This document shows positions 53,202 through 62,169 of a DNA stretch of 64,000 nucleotides, piece after piece. Position 1 is the stretch's first letter. The number at the start of each line of letters is the position of its first letter. The position numbers and the translations under genes are program-made. Source of the stretch: Anaeromyxobacter paludicola (GTDB lineage: Bacteria > Myxococcota > Myxococcia > Myxococcales > Anaeromyxobacteraceae). Location of the stretch: the NCBI RefSeq assembly GCF_023169965.1, contig NZ_AP025592.1, positions 1,116,001 through 1,180,000 on the forward strand, written 5' to 3'. Under the pieces are notes generated by a model that made no database searches, had not been told where the DNA came from, and saw only the letters and a list, made by a program, of their open reading frames with translations.

Positions 53202-53855
53202 TTGCTCCCCCTGCGCGCCCTCGAGCGGTTCGCCCGCCCCGCCGCCCGGCCAAGGCCCGCCGCCGGGGAGGCCTGCGAGCTCTGCGCGGCCCCGGTCGGC
53301 GAGGCCCACCCGCACGTGGTCGATCTGGAGCGGCGCGCCCTGTGCTGCGCTTGCCCCACCTGCTCCCGGCTCTTCGTGCAGCCGGGCGCCGGCGCCCGGT
53401 TCCGGACCGTGCCCGACCGCGTCCGCTCCGATCCCGGGCTGGCGCTCACCGACGCCGACCTGGCCGCGCTCGGCGTCCCGGTGCGGCTCGTCTTCTTCGC
53501 GCGCGGCGGCCGCGACGGCCGCTGGTTCGCCACCTTCCCCGGATCGGCCGGCGCCGTCGAGGGGGCGCTCGACCCGGCGGCCTGGGCGGCGCTCGCGACG
53601 AGGACCCCGCTCGTGGCCGCGGCCGAGCCGGACGTCGAGGCGCTCCTCGCCTGGGGGGAGCGCGGCGAGCCCGGGATCGCGCTCCTGCTCGTGCCGGTCT
53701 CGGCCTGCTACGCGCTCGCCGGCCTCGTCCGGCGGCGCTGGCGCGGGCTCGACGGCGGACCCGAGGTCTGGCGCGAGGTGGCCGACGCGCTCGCGGCGCT
53801 GCGCGCCCGGGCCCGCCCGCTCCGCCCCTCGGAGCGGAAGGAGCCGCGCCCATGA
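53202..53855 (+). CDS. DUF5947-like cysteine-rich hydrogenase-associated protein
   Basis: A 217-aa protein starting at TTG 53202 after a good GGAGGTG. Near residues 20-55 it has CELCAAPVGEAHPHVVD and RALCCACPTCSRLFV, six Cys that could bind iron or zinc. The remainder is an alpha/beta domain with DGRWFATFPG and AYALAGLVRRRWRG. This pattern fits DUF5947, a family found in actinobacterial-type hydrogenase operons; that family name is from memory. A rubredoxin-like or cluster-carrier role in maturation or electron transfer is possible. The stop overlaps the next gene's ATG by 4 bases. Confidence 0.65.
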   Translation: MLPLRALERFARPAARPRPAAGEACELCAAPVGEAHPHVVDLERRALCCACPTCSRLFVQPGAGARFRTVPDRVRSDPGLALTDADLAALGVPVRLVFFARGGRDGRWFATFPGSAGAVEGALDPAAWAALATRTPLVAAAEPDVEALLAWGERGEPGIALLLVPVSACYALAGLVRRRWRGLDGGPEVWREVADALAALRARARPLRPSERKEPRP

Positions 53856-55150
53856 GCTTCGAGTCGCTCCGCGCCGTCGCCGACGCCGTCCTCCTGGAGG
53901 GCTACGTCCTCTACCCCTACCGCGCCTCGGCGCCCAAGAACCGCTACCGCTGGACCTTCGGCGTGCTCGCGCCGCGCGCGTGGAGCGAGGCGGGCGGCTG
54001 CGAGGCCTGGTGGATGGAGGCGCAGGTGCTCGTCGAGCCGGGACGGGAGGCCCCGGCGCTCGACGGCCGGCTCCGCTTCCTGCAGCTGCGGCGGCGCGGG
54101 GTGGAGGCGGCACGCGACGGCGGGCTCGCGCCAGTGGACCGGCTCGAGCTGCCGGGACGGCTCCTCGTCCCCTTCGAGGAGGGGGACCTGCGCGAGGTGG
54201 CGCTCGGCGTCGCGCTCGTCCCCGGCGCCGGGCTTGAGGTCCCCTTCGCGCTCGAGGGCGACCGCCGCGAGGAGGCGCTCCGGGGCGAGGACGGCGCGCT
54301 CGCCGGCCGGGTCGTGCAGGAGCGGTGGCCGGTGCAGGGGCGCGTCCTCCTCTCCTGCGAGCGGGTCCCGGCCGAGCGGCCGCTGCTCCGGGTCCGGATC
54401 CGGGTGGAGAACCTCACCGCCTGGGAGGAGCCCCGTGCGCCGCGGGAGCGCGCCATGCGGGCCTCCTGCCTCTCGGCGCACCTCCTCCTCGCCGTCGAGG
54501 GCGGCGCGCTGGTCTCGCTCCTCGACCCGCCCCCCTGGGCCCGGGCCGCCGCGGCGGCCTGCCGCAGCACGCGGCTCTGGCCGGTGCTGGCCGGCGAGCC
54601 CGGGCGGCGCGACCTCGCGCTGGCGGCGCCCATCATCCTCTACGACCACCCCCAGGTCGCGCCCGAGAGCGGTGGCGACTTCTTCGACGCCACCGAGATC
54701 GACGAGCTGCTCGCCCTGCGCACCGCCACCCTCACCGAGGACGAGAAGCGGCAGGTCCGCGCCACCGACCCGCGTGCCGCCGAGGTGCTGGCGAGGGTGG
54801 AGGGGCTCCCGCCGGAGCTGATGCGCCGGCTGCACGGCGCCGCGCGCGGGCTGGCCGGGGCGGAGATGGTCCCGCGCGCGCCGCCCGCCGGGGACGGGGC
54901 GCCCGGGCTCACCCCCGGCCGCCGGGTCCGCCTCAAGGCGCCCGGGGACCGGCGCACCGACGCGCAGGACCTGCTCTACGCCGGGCGCACGGCGACGGTG
55001 GAGAAGGTGGTGCACGACCTCTCCGGCGAGCCGCTCCTCGCGGTCACCATCGACGGCGACCCGGCCGCCGAGCTGCACCGCTGGAAGGGGCGCTTCCACT
55101 ACTACCGGCTCGACGAGGTGGACCTCCTGCCGGCGGAGGACCGGCCGTGA
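53852..55150 (+). CDS. conserved hydrogenase-operon protein of unknown function
   Basis: A 432-aa soluble protein opening with LLEGYVLYPYRASAPKNRYRWTFGVL, a segment I recall from group 1h hydrogenase operons. It is mostly beta-rich, with LRVRIRVENLTAWEE, and blocks such as ILYDHPQVAPESGGDFFDATEIDELL. The last about 70 residues (GRRVRLKAPGDRRTDAQDLLYAGRTATVEKVVHDLSGE...LHRWKGRFHYYRLDEVDLL) resemble an SH3-like barrel. No signal, helix span or Cys cluster is evident. Starts and stops overlap both neighbours by 4 bases, showing strict co-expression. Probably a maturation or assembly factor, but no function can be stated. Confidence 0.7.
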   Translation: MSFESLRAVADAVLLEGYVLYPYRASAPKNRYRWTFGVLAPRAWSEAGGCEAWWMEAQVLVEPGREAPALDGRLRFLQLRRRGVEAARDGGLAPVDRLELPGRLLVPFEEGDLREVALGVALVPGAGLEVPFALEGDRREEALRGEDGALAGRVVQERWPVQGRVLLSCERVPAERPLLRVRIRVENLTAWEEPRAPRERAMRASCLSAHLLLAVEGGALVSLLDPPPWARAAAAACRSTRLWPVLAGEPGRRDLALAAPIILYDHPQVAPESGGDFFDATEIDELLALRTATLTEDEKRQVRATDPRAAEVLARVEGLPPELMRRLHGAARGLAGAEMVPRAPPAGDGAPGLTPGRRVRLKAPGDRRTDAQDLLYAGRTATVEKVVHDLSGEPLLAVTIDGDPAAELHRWKGRFHYYRLDEVDLLPAEDRP

Positions 55151-55638
55151 CGCCGCGGGTGCTGGTGGCCGGGGTCGGCAACGTCTTCTTCGGGGACGAC
55201 GGCTTCGGGCCGGAGCTGGCGCGCCGGCTCGCCGCCCGGCCGCTGCCGCCGGGAGTGCGCGCCGCCGACTTCGGCATCCGCGGGCTCCACCTCGCCTACG
55301 AGCTGCTCGAGCCGCTCGACCTGCTGGTGGTGGCCGACGCCGTACGGCGCGGCGGCCCGCCCGGCGAGCTCTACCTCCTCGCCCCGGAGCTGGAAGAGCT
55401 CCCGGGGGCCGCCGACGGCCACGCCATGGCCCTGCCCGCCGTCTTCGCCGCGCTCCGGGCCATGGGGGGCACGCCGCCGCGGCTGCTCCTCGTCGGCTGC
55501 GAGCCGTCCGCGTGCGAGGGGCTCGGGCTGAGCGAGCCGGTGGCCGGCGCGCTCGACGCGGCGGCCGAGCTGGTGCTGGAGCTGGCGGCGAGGGCGGGCG
55601 AGCCCGCGCCGGAACCTGTGCGGGAGGCCGGGCCATGA
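55147..55638 (+). CDS. [NiFe]-hydrogenase C-terminal maturation protease (HupD/HyaD family)
   Basis: A 163-aa peptidase, starting at GTG 55147 on top of the previous stop. VAGVGNVFFGDDGFGPELARRL is the family's first block, with the Asp that contacts nickel. The middle Asp is in LLVVADAVRRGG, and the His is in ADGHAMALPAVFAALR. VGCEPSACEGLGLSEPV completes the pattern. It should trim the 23-residue tail of the large subunit after nickel insertion. It overlaps the next gene by 4 bases. Confidence 0.93.
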   Translation: MTPRVLVAGVGNVFFGDDGFGPELARRLAARPLPPGVRAADFGIRGLHLAYELLEPLDLLVVADAVRRGGPPGELYLLAPELEELPGAADGHAMALPAVFAALRAMGGTPPRLLLVGCEPSACEGLGLSEPVAGALDAAAELVLELAARAGEPAPEPVREAGP

Positions 55639-55778
55639 AGAAGCGGAAGATCGAGCGGTCGCACCGGACGCGGAACCTGCTGATCCTCGGCGCGCTCGGG
55701 GCCGCCGTCGGGACGGCGATGGTCTCCTTCGGCGTCGTCCCCGGCCTGCGCCGCTACCTGCGCATGACGCGGATGTAG
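55635..55778 (+). CDS. 47-aa single-pass membrane peptide ending the hydrogenase operon
   Basis: A 47-aa basic peptide: MKKRKIERSHRTRN is cytoplasmic, followed by one hydrophobic helix (LLILGALGAAVGTAMVSFGVV) and a short basic end. It has an ATGA overlap with the protease gene, so it is translated with the operon despite its size. It resembles small DUF6893-type peptides noted beside hydrogenase genes (from memory). It could anchor part of the complex at the membrane or be an assembly aid. Confidence 0.7.
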   Translation: MKKRKIERSHRTRNLLILGALGAAVGTAMVSFGVVPGLRRYLRMTRM

Positions 55779-55805
55779 CGCTCGCAGCCGCCGGCGCGGC
55801 TCACC

Positions 55806-56795
55806 TCAGACCACGGTCAGGATCTCGGCCCCGTCCTCGGTCACGACCAGGGTGTGCTCGAACTGGGCCGACCGCTTCCCGTCCGCGGTGACCGCCGTCC
55901 ACCCGTCGCGCCAGACCAGCGCCTCCCAGGAGCCGGCGGTGATCATGGGCTCCACGGTGAAGGTCATGCCGGGGACCATGATGGTCCGCGCGCCCGGCGA
56001 GTCGTGGTGCGGGATCTGGAGCTGGGTGTGGAAGCTCGCGCCGATGCCGTGGCCGCAGTAGGCCCGCACAACGCCGAAGCCGTGGCGGCTCGCGTGCGCC
56101 TCGACGGCCCTCCCGATGGCGCGGACCGGCAGCCCGGGCTTCACCGCGGCGATCCCGACGTCGAGGCACTCCTTCGCGACCCGCACCAGCCGCTGCGACT
56201 CGGCGTCCACCTGCCCCACGAGGAAGGTCGCCGAGCAGTCGCCGTGCATCCCGTCCTTGTAGACGGTGATGTCGAGGTTCACGATGTCGCCGTCGGCGAG
56301 GGGGCGGCTGTCGGGGATGCCGTGGCAGATCACCTCGTTCACCGAGGTGCAGATCGACTTCGGGAACCCGCCGTAGTTGAGCGGGCTCGGGTAGCAGCCC
56401 AGCCGGACGATCTCGGCGTGGGCCACCGCGTCGAGGGCGTCGGTGGTGACGCCGGGCCGCACCGCGGCGCCCGCCACCTGCAGCACCCGCGCGGCGTCCT
56501 TGCAGGCCCGCCGCAGCCGCGCGAGCTCCTCCGCCGTCTTCACGTCCCCGCCGCCGGTCCGCTTGGGCCGGCCGGAGGCCGCGTAGTCGGGGCGCGGGAT
56601 CTCGGGCGGCACCGGCAGGGCCGGCGACACGCGCCCGGGCTCCAGCCCGGCCGGCGCGCGGCGCGGCTCGGCTGGCTGGAGCGCCTGGTCGGCGTCGAGG
56701 TGGCAGCGCTTGTACTTCTTGCCGCTGCCGCACCAGCAGGGATCGTTGCGCCCGGGGGCGCGCGGCGGGGAGATCTGCGGGAGCTCGGTGGTCAC
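55806..56795 (-). CDS. map: type I methionine aminopeptidase with N-terminal SEC-C motif
   Basis: A 329-aa enzyme. The N-terminal SEC-C zinc motif is NDPCWCGSGKKYKRCH (residues 17-32). The catalytic domain has metal ligands Asp in VNLDITVY and GDCSATF, His in GHGIGASFHTQ, Glu in TVEPMI and Glu in FEHTLVV. It removes the initiator Met from new proteins. SEC-C-tagged MetAPs are known in many bacteria and are thought to recruit the enzyme to ribosomes or SecA-related complexes. GTG 56795 is the start. It lies 15 bp after the hemerythrin gene on the same strand. Confidence 0.94.
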   Translation of the reverse strand: MTTELPQISPPRAPGRNDPCWCGSGKKYKRCHLDADQALQPAEPRRAPAGLEPGRVSPALPVPPEIPRPDYAASGRPKRTGGGDVKTAEELARLRRACKDAARVLQVAGAAVRPGVTTDALDAVAHAEIVRLGCYPSPLNYGGFPKSICTSVNEVICHGIPDSRPLADGDIVNLDITVYKDGMHGDCSATFLVGQVDAESQRLVRVAKECLDVGIAAVKPGLPVRAIGRAVEAHASRHGFGVVRAYCGHGIGASFHTQLQIPHHDSPGARTIMVPGMTFTVEPMITAGSWEALVWRDGWTAVTADGKRSAQFEHTLVVTEDGAEILTVV

Positions 56796-56810
56796 CCGCC
56801 ACTTATAACG

Positions 56811-57302
56811 TCAAATGCGGGCCGGCGCGTCGGTCTGGTTCGGCACGTCCAGGCGCGCGTCGCCCTGGGCCTCGAGCTGCTTCATGAGGTCCTCCATCTG
56901 CGACCCGAGCCGATCGAGCAGGTCGTCGTCGAGCGCCTTCTCCACCTTGGGGAAGAGCTCCGACTCCTCCTCCTCCACGTGGTGCAGCACCTGCTCCTTC
57001 AGGACCTTCATCTTGGCGTCGAGCTCCTCGCCGTCGGGCTCCTGCTCGACGATGTCGGCGATGATCCGCTTGCCGGCCAGGTGCTCCTCGACCGCCTCCA
57101 GGAGCAGCTCCTCGGTCCGGGCGTCCTTGGTGGCCGGGTAGAAGATCTTCTCCTCGATCTCGTCGTGGATGGCGAGCTGGTCCGAGATCTGCTGGCAGAG
57201 GCTGGTCCGGGTCTTCCTGGCCCCCGCCCCCAGCTTCTCGAACCTCTCGAACAGCGCCTCCACCTCCCGGTGCTGCTGCTTCAACAGCGCGATGGCGTTC
57301 AT
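56811..57302 (-). CDS. HHE-domain hemerythrin-like protein
   Basis: A 163-aa four-helix protein starting at MNAIALLKQQHREVEALF. Iron-ligand positions are His in QQHREVE, His/Glu in IHDEIEEKIFYP, His in EEHLAGKRI and His/Glu in VLHHVEEEESELFP, all present. Such proteins bind O2 or NO, or repair Fe-S clusters under nitrosative stress. ATG 57302 is used because in-frame codons upstream are out of family. It is positioned between the octaheme cytochrome gene (100 bp away) and the methionine aminopeptidase gene. Confidence 0.9.
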   Translation of the reverse strand: MNAIALLKQQHREVEALFERFEKLGAGARKTRTSLCQQISDQLAIHDEIEEKIFYPATKDARTEELLLEAVEEHLAGKRIIADIVEQEPDGEELDAKMKVLKEQVLHHVEEEESELFPKVEKALDDDLLDRLGSQMEDLMKQLEAQGDARLDVPNQTDAPARI

Positions 57303-57401
57303 GCGGCCTCCCTTACCGCGAAGGGTAGGCACGGCGCCCGCCGCGTCCAGCCCGGGGGGACGCCTGCCCGCGCCCACGGCGCCGGGCGCGGGGGGCGGCC
57401 G

Positions 57402-59057
57402 CTATTTCCCGAGCGTCTGGGGCGTGGGCGGCTGGGGAGCCACCGCCGCATTGGGCGGCGCCACCTGCCGCGTGGAGCTCGTCTCCTGCAGGTACCAGGC
57501 GTGCTCCGGGCGGCGCAGGATGCCGTCGATGACGCCGTTCACCGCGTCGGCCTGCGCCCTCTTCCCGTGCTCGGCCGCCGCCCGGGCGAGCTCGCGCGCC
57601 TCGGGGACGAGCGCGTGGTAGAAGCGCTCCGCCACCTCGAACATGCCGTGCCAGTGGGCGTAGTCGGGCGCGTTCATCGAGACGCCGTGCCGCGCCCGGC
57701 GTCCCTCGTGGTGCCACAGGTAGAACCAGTCCCACTCGATCTTCTCGTCGAACTCCTTCGGCGTGATGAGCCCCTGCTTCTTGAGCTCGTCCATGATCGC
57801 CTTGCCCGGCCTGGCGAACTTCTCGTTGTAGAGCCGCTCGAAGTCGTCGTACTGGACGTAGAAGTCGTTCACGTAGCTCTGCGCGTGACAGACGTTGCAG
57901 GCCTGCTTCATGCGGTCGCGCTTCTGCTCCGCGGTGTCCACCACCGCCGCCTTGCGCTTCGCCGGGTCGGTCTCCGTGACCACCTTGTGCTGCGCGTCGG
58001 TGTCCATCCGCTGCGAGATGGGCGGCCGGTTGGTCCAGCTGATCCGCTCGCCCGGATCGTGGGTCACCTTCCCGCCGTTCACGTTGGCCGACATGTGGCA
58101 CGAGGCGCAGGTGGGCGCGGCGGTGTAGTCCTTGCCGAGCACCCAGCTCTTCGCGCCGAGCGCCATCTCGTCCTTCCGGTCGCGGTAGGCGATGCCGTGC
58201 TTCGACTCCTCGAAGATCTCCTTCTGCGGGTGGTCGGGCCCGAGGTGGCACTTGCCGCAGTTCTCCGGCTGCCGCGCCCGGCGCGGCGAGAAGTCGTGGC
58301 GGGCGTGGCAGGCGGTGCAGCTGCCGAGCGAGCCGTCGAGGTTCATGCGGCCGATGCCGGTGTTGGGCCAGGTGGCGGCGACGAAGAGCGGCCGGCCGTC
58401 GGCGTCCCGCGCCACCCGGGCGAGCGCCTCGGGGCGGGTCGGCTTCCCGTCCGGCCCGGGCGCGAGGTCGTCCACGGTGATCCGCCCGCCGTCCTTGGAC
58501 TGGAGCGCCACCTTGGTGCCGTGGCAGTTCTGGCAGCCCGACTCGGCGCTCGCCATCCCGTTCACGCTCTCGAGGGCCGGGGCGCCGGCCGGCGCGTGCG
58601 GGTTGAAGCGCTCGCGCGCCCCCTCCACCGTCTCGGCCATGAAGTTGTCGAGCGAGGCGAGGATGTTCCCCGCCTTGGCGTGGTGGCTCGCCTCGAACTC
58701 CCTGTCCTCGCGCTGGTGGCAGCGGGCGCAGTCGCGGGGCGTGACCACGGTCGCGACGAGCGCGCCGTTGTGCTCGAAGGCATCGGCGTCGCCCCGCTCG
58801 GCGCGGTGGCACTCGAGGCAGCCCACGCCCTTCCGCGCGTGCCCGCTCTCCCGCCACTGCTGCACGATGCCGGGGTTGGTCGAGGCGTGGCAGTCGAGGC
58901 AGGCCTGCGACCCCTTCGAGACGACGACCCCCGCGGCCTTGGGGGCCTTGGGGGTCTTCCTGGCTCCGCCCTCGCCCGCCGCCAGGGAGGCGGCCGGGGC
59001 GAGGACGGCGAGGGCGACGGCGACGGACGCTGCTCGGAGCGCGGAAGCGGGCCTCAC
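57402..59057 (-). CDS. octaheme c-type cytochrome of the hydroxylamine oxidoreductase family
   Basis: A 551-aa secreted cytochrome with eight CxxCH sites: CLDCH, CLECH, CARCH, CQNCH, CTACH, CGKCH, CASCH and CNVCH. The blocks HARHDFSPRRARQPENCGKC, HLGPDHPQKEIFEESKHG and HHEGRRARHGVSMNAPDYAH are signatures of the HAO family. Family members either oxidise hydroxylamine or reduce nitrite, NO or hydroxylamine. Whether the Tyr that crosslinks the catalytic P460 heme is present needs alignment. It starts at GTG 59057 after GGAGGTCAC and has a signal peptide to about residue 27. It lies 37 bp after the NO reductase stop, so they form one operon. Confidence 0.93.
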   Translation of the reverse strand: MRPASALRAASVAVALAVLAPAASLAAGEGGARKTPKAPKAAGVVVSKGSQACLDCHASTNPGIVQQWRESGHARKGVGCLECHRAERGDADAFEHNGALVATVVTPRDCARCHQREDREFEASHHAKAGNILASLDNFMAETVEGARERFNPHAPAGAPALESVNGMASAESGCQNCHGTKVALQSKDGGRITVDDLAPGPDGKPTRPEALARVARDADGRPLFVAATWPNTGIGRMNLDGSLGSCTACHARHDFSPRRARQPENCGKCHLGPDHPQKEIFEESKHGIAYRDRKDEMALGAKSWVLGKDYTAAPTCASCHMSANVNGGKVTHDPGERISWTNRPPISQRMDTDAQHKVVTETDPAKRKAAVVDTAEQKRDRMKQACNVCHAQSYVNDFYVQYDDFERLYNEKFARPGKAIMDELKKQGLITPKEFDEKIEWDWFYLWHHEGRRARHGVSMNAPDYAHWHGMFEVAERFYHALVPEARELARAAAEHGKRAQADAVNGVIDGILRRPEHAWYLQETSSTRQVAPPNAAVAPQPPTPQTLGK

Positions 59058-59094
59058 GTGACCTCCAGCCCGCCTCCGCGCTCCCGCGCCCCGC

Positions 59095-61383
59095 TCAGGC
59101 GGCGCGCTTCAGGGAGCCGTTGCGGGTGCTGGAATCGTCGCGCTCCTTCCGCCGCAGCGCCAAGTCCCCAAAGATGGCCTTCGCGACGAAGGCGACCAGG
59201 GCGAGCGCGCCCGCGTCGAACACCACGTCGGGGAAGACGCGCAGCCAGGTGGCGGTGTGGATGAAGGACGAGCCGGTCACCTCCGGGCTGCGCGCGTACC
59301 AGATGCCGTGCTTGATGGCGATGGCGAACTGGTAGAAGCCGGCCGGGAGGAGCGAGAGGACGATCATCCCGGCGAGGCCGAGGTTGAGCGCCCAGAAGGC
59401 GAACCCGAGCAGGCGATCGTCCCAGGCGGCCTTGCGGACGGTGTGGCGCATCGAGAAGAGCATGAGCGCGATGGCGAGGAAGCCGTACACGCCGAACAGC
59501 GCGCCGTGCGAGTGGATGGGCGTCGTGTTGAGCCCCTGCGCGTAGTAGAGGACGATCGGCGGGTTGATGAGGAACCCGAAGACGCCGGCCCCGATCATGT
59601 TCCAGAAGGCCACCGCCGTGAAGAAGTAGAGCGGCCAGCGGTAGGGCGACTGGTTGCCCGCGAGCTTCGCGACCTTGAGGTTCTGGTAGACCTCGAAGCC
59701 GAGCAGCGTGAGCGGCACCACCTCGAGCGCCGAGAAGGTCGCGCCGAGCGCCGTGATCATGAGCGGCGAGCCGGTGAAGTAGAGGTGGTGGAAGGTGCCG
59801 ATGATGCCGGAGCCGAGGTAGAGCAGGATGCTGAAGTAGGTGGCCTTGAGGGCGCTCGAGGACTTCACCGCGCCGATCTGGGTGAGCACGAAGGCGAGCG
59901 CGACGGTCGCGAACACCTCGAAGAAGTTCTCCACCCAGAGGTGCACCACCCACCAGCGCCAGTAGTCGGCCATCGCGATGTGGGTGCCCGGCGTGTAGAA
60001 GAGCCCCACCGAGTAGAAGAGCGGGATGGAGACCGAGGCGTAGAGGAGGAGGTGGGTGAGGCCGCCCTTGTCCTGCTCCTTCTGCAGGGCCGGCTTGATG
60101 GCGCGGTAGACGAGGACGAGCCAGAGCAGCATGCCGGCGATGAGCGCCACCTGCCAGACGCGGCCGAGCTCGATGTACTCGTAGCCCTGGTGGCCGATGA
60201 GCCAGCCGTTCTCGCCGGAGAGCTTGCCCTGGATGCCGGCCCAGGTGCCGACCAGCGAGCCGACGACGACCACCACCAGCGCGCCGAGGAGGGTCAGCAC
60301 GAGCGCCTTCTGGGCCTTCGGCTCCACGCCGCCCACCGCCGGGCCGATGAAGAGGCCGGTGGCGAGCCAGCAGGTGGCGATCCAGAACACCGCGAGCTGC
60401 AGGTGCCAGGTGCGGCTGGCCGCGTACGGCAGGATGCCGCCGAGGTCCATGCCGAAGAACTTGTTGCCCTCGACCGCGTAGTGACCGGTGAGCGAGCCGA
60501 GCGCGGCCTGGAGCACGAAGAGCACGAGGGCGATGAGGAAGAAGGGCAGCGTGGCGCGCTGGCTCGGGGTCGGGTTCGGCTCGGCGAGCGGCGCGAGCTC
60601 GGGCCGGTGCTCGTCCTCGCCGTTGCGCATGTAGAAGTAGATGGCGAGGCCGGTGCCGGCGATGAGCAGGAGCACGCTGGCGATGGACCAGATCAGGGCC
60701 GACGGGAGCGGGCCGTTGCCGGCGAGCGGGTCGAAGGGCCAGTTGGCGGTGTAGGTGAAGGTCTCGCCGGGGCGGTCGGTCATCCCGCTCCAGGCGGTCC
60801 AGAAGTAGAACGCGGTCACCTGGCGGGCGCGCTCGGGCGAGTCCACGAACCCGGGCGGGATCGACATCGCGTCCGAGCCCTTCTGGAAGAGCTGGTCGTA
60901 GTAGGCGACCAGGGTCGGGAAGGCGGTGGCCTGGCCGCGCGAGAGGGTGAGCGTGTCGGTCGCCGCGTCGTAGCGGTTCCGGTGCAGCTCGTCCTTCACG
61001 AGGGCCTGCACGCGCCCCCGCTCGCCGGCGTCGAGCGCCTCGAGGTCGGCCTGCGTGAAGGCGCGCGCCGCGCCGGCGTCGAGCCCGTGCGCCAGGCCGG
61101 CGGTCACGAGCGCGGTGCGGTGGAGGCTGTCCGCCGTCCAGTCGGGCGCGAGGTACGCGCCGTGGCCCAGGATGGAGCCCACGTGCTGCCCGCCGCGCGA
61201 CAGATAGTACTTCTGGCCGGCGACGACGTCCTCGGCGGTGAAGATCACCTGGCCTTGGGCGTCCACCACGCGGCCCGGGATGGGCGGCTTGTAGCGGCTG
61301 ATCTGGGCTCCGCCGAAGATGAGCACGCTGAAGGCGGCCACGACGACGAAGAGGAGTACGGCTCGGGTGCGGTGACTGGGCAT
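59095..61383 (-). CDS. norZ: quinol-dependent nitric oxide reductase (qNOR)
   Basis: A 762-aa heme-copper-oxidase relative that reduces NO to N2O using quinol. The N-terminal about 220 residues form the NorC-like periplasmic domain without CxxCH (GRVVDAQGQVIFTAEDVVAGQ), which distinguishes qNOR from cNOR. The catalytic subunit has about 12 further helices with heme and iron ligands in ASRTWHLQLAVFWIATCW, WWVVHLWVENFFEVF, IGTFHHLYFTG and IHSHGALFGVYGF. ATG 61383 is the natural start after GAGAGGAAGCACC. Upstream, a hemerythrin gene ends 146 bp away. Confidence 0.96.
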   Translation of the reverse strand: MPSHRTRAVLLFVVVAAFSVLIFGGAQISRYKPPIPGRVVDAQGQVIFTAEDVVAGQKYYLSRGGQHVGSILGHGAYLAPDWTADSLHRTALVTAGLAHGLDAGAARAFTQADLEALDAGERGRVQALVKDELHRNRYDAATDTLTLSRGQATAFPTLVAYYDQLFQKGSDAMSIPPGFVDSPERARQVTAFYFWTAWSGMTDRPGETFTYTANWPFDPLAGNGPLPSALIWSIASVLLLIAGTGLAIYFYMRNGEDEHRPELAPLAEPNPTPSQRATLPFFLIALVLFVLQAALGSLTGHYAVEGNKFFGMDLGGILPYAASRTWHLQLAVFWIATCWLATGLFIGPAVGGVEPKAQKALVLTLLGALVVVVVGSLVGTWAGIQGKLSGENGWLIGHQGYEYIELGRVWQVALIAGMLLWLVLVYRAIKPALQKEQDKGGLTHLLLYASVSIPLFYSVGLFYTPGTHIAMADYWRWWVVHLWVENFFEVFATVALAFVLTQIGAVKSSSALKATYFSILLYLGSGIIGTFHHLYFTGSPLMITALGATFSALEVVPLTLLGFEVYQNLKVAKLAGNQSPYRWPLYFFTAVAFWNMIGAGVFGFLINPPIVLYYAQGLNTTPIHSHGALFGVYGFLAIALMLFSMRHTVRKAAWDDRLLGFAFWALNLGLAGMIVLSLLPAGFYQFAIAIKHGIWYARSPEVTGSSFIHTATWLRVFPDVVFDAGALALVAFVAKAIFGDLALRRKERDDSSTRNGSLKRAA

Positions 61384-61529
61384 GGTGCTTCCTCTCGAGA
61401 CGGCTGCGGTGAGGCGACGGTGAGGCGGGCTGGGGACGGATCCCTCCCGTCGGGGCGCCACCTCGCCGTCGGAGGAGCGAGGCAGCGCCGCGTGGGAGGG
61501 AGGAGGGAGGGGGTGGGCGGGACGGCGGG

Positions 61530-62156
61530 CTAGCAGCAGCCGCCGGACACGGGGAACCGGGGACCGGCGCCAGCGCCGCAGGCGGCGCGGGCCGGGGCGT
61601 GGCGGGCCACGAGCGCCTCGGCGCTCTTCGCGAGCTCGGCGGGGCGGCCGGAGGCGCCCTTCTCGACCTCGTAGCGCTCGCAGGCGGCGGAGACGGCGTC
61701 CAGGGCGGCCGGGGCGAGCCGCTGCTCGGCCATGGGGTAGAGGATGGCGTCCTCCTTGTGGATGTGGTTGTGCAGGAGCTGGGCGTACCCGCCGGCGGCC
61801 TCGACGAGGCGGGCCCGGTCGAGGTCCGTCCAGGGGGCCTGCTGCTCGACGAGCCCCTTCAGGACGGCGATCTGGCGGCGCCCCTCGTCGTGCTCCATCA
61901 GCATCACGGCGATGGGGCCGGCGTGGCGCGGGAAGCCGGCCTCGACCATCGCGGCGAAGAGGATGTCCTCCTCCTTGCCGTGGTGATGGGCGTCGGCGAA
62001 CTCGCGGACGAACGCGACGAAGCGGCCGAGCTCGGCCCGGTCCTCGGCGGTCCCCACGGCCTGGCGCCGGCGGAGCTCGTCGGCGTAGGCGGCGAGGGCG
62101 TCGATCGCGCTCTCGATGAGTCGGTGCTCCTGCATCAGGGTCTCGATGGCGTCCAT
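61530..62156 (-). CDS. hemerythrin-domain protein with cysteine-ended tail, first gene of NO operon
   Basis: A 208-aa HHE protein. Di-iron ligands are visible: His in MQEHRLIES, the block ADAHHHGKEEDILF, His in MEHDEGRRQI, and LLHNHIHKEDAILYP. The C-terminal tail, about 50 residues beyond the domain, ends SGGCC with another Cys (RAACGAGAG) and may bind a metal or a disulfide. ATG 62156 lies only about 14 bases from the -12 element of the sigma54 promoter. So either the message is nearly leaderless or translation begins at Met8 (62135). A role in NO sensing, binding or cluster repair fits the neighbours. Confidence 0.92.
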   Translation of the reverse strand: MDAIETLMQEHRLIESAIDALAAYADELRRRQAVGTAEDRAELGRFVAFVREFADAHHHGKEEDILFAAMVEAGFPRHAGPIAVMLMEHDEGRRQIAVLKGLVEQQAPWTDLDRARLVEAAGGYAQLLHNHIHKEDAILYPMAEQRLAPAALDAVSAACERYEVEKGASGRPAELAKSAEALVARHAPARAACGAGAGPRFPVSGGCC

Positions 62157-62169
62157 GCCCTTGCCCTAG

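Noticed and set aside
54960-55140. Separate gene for the SH3-like end of the 432-aa protein
   Set aside because: No internal start with a ribosome-binding site; the frame is continuous and the overlap logic fits one protein.
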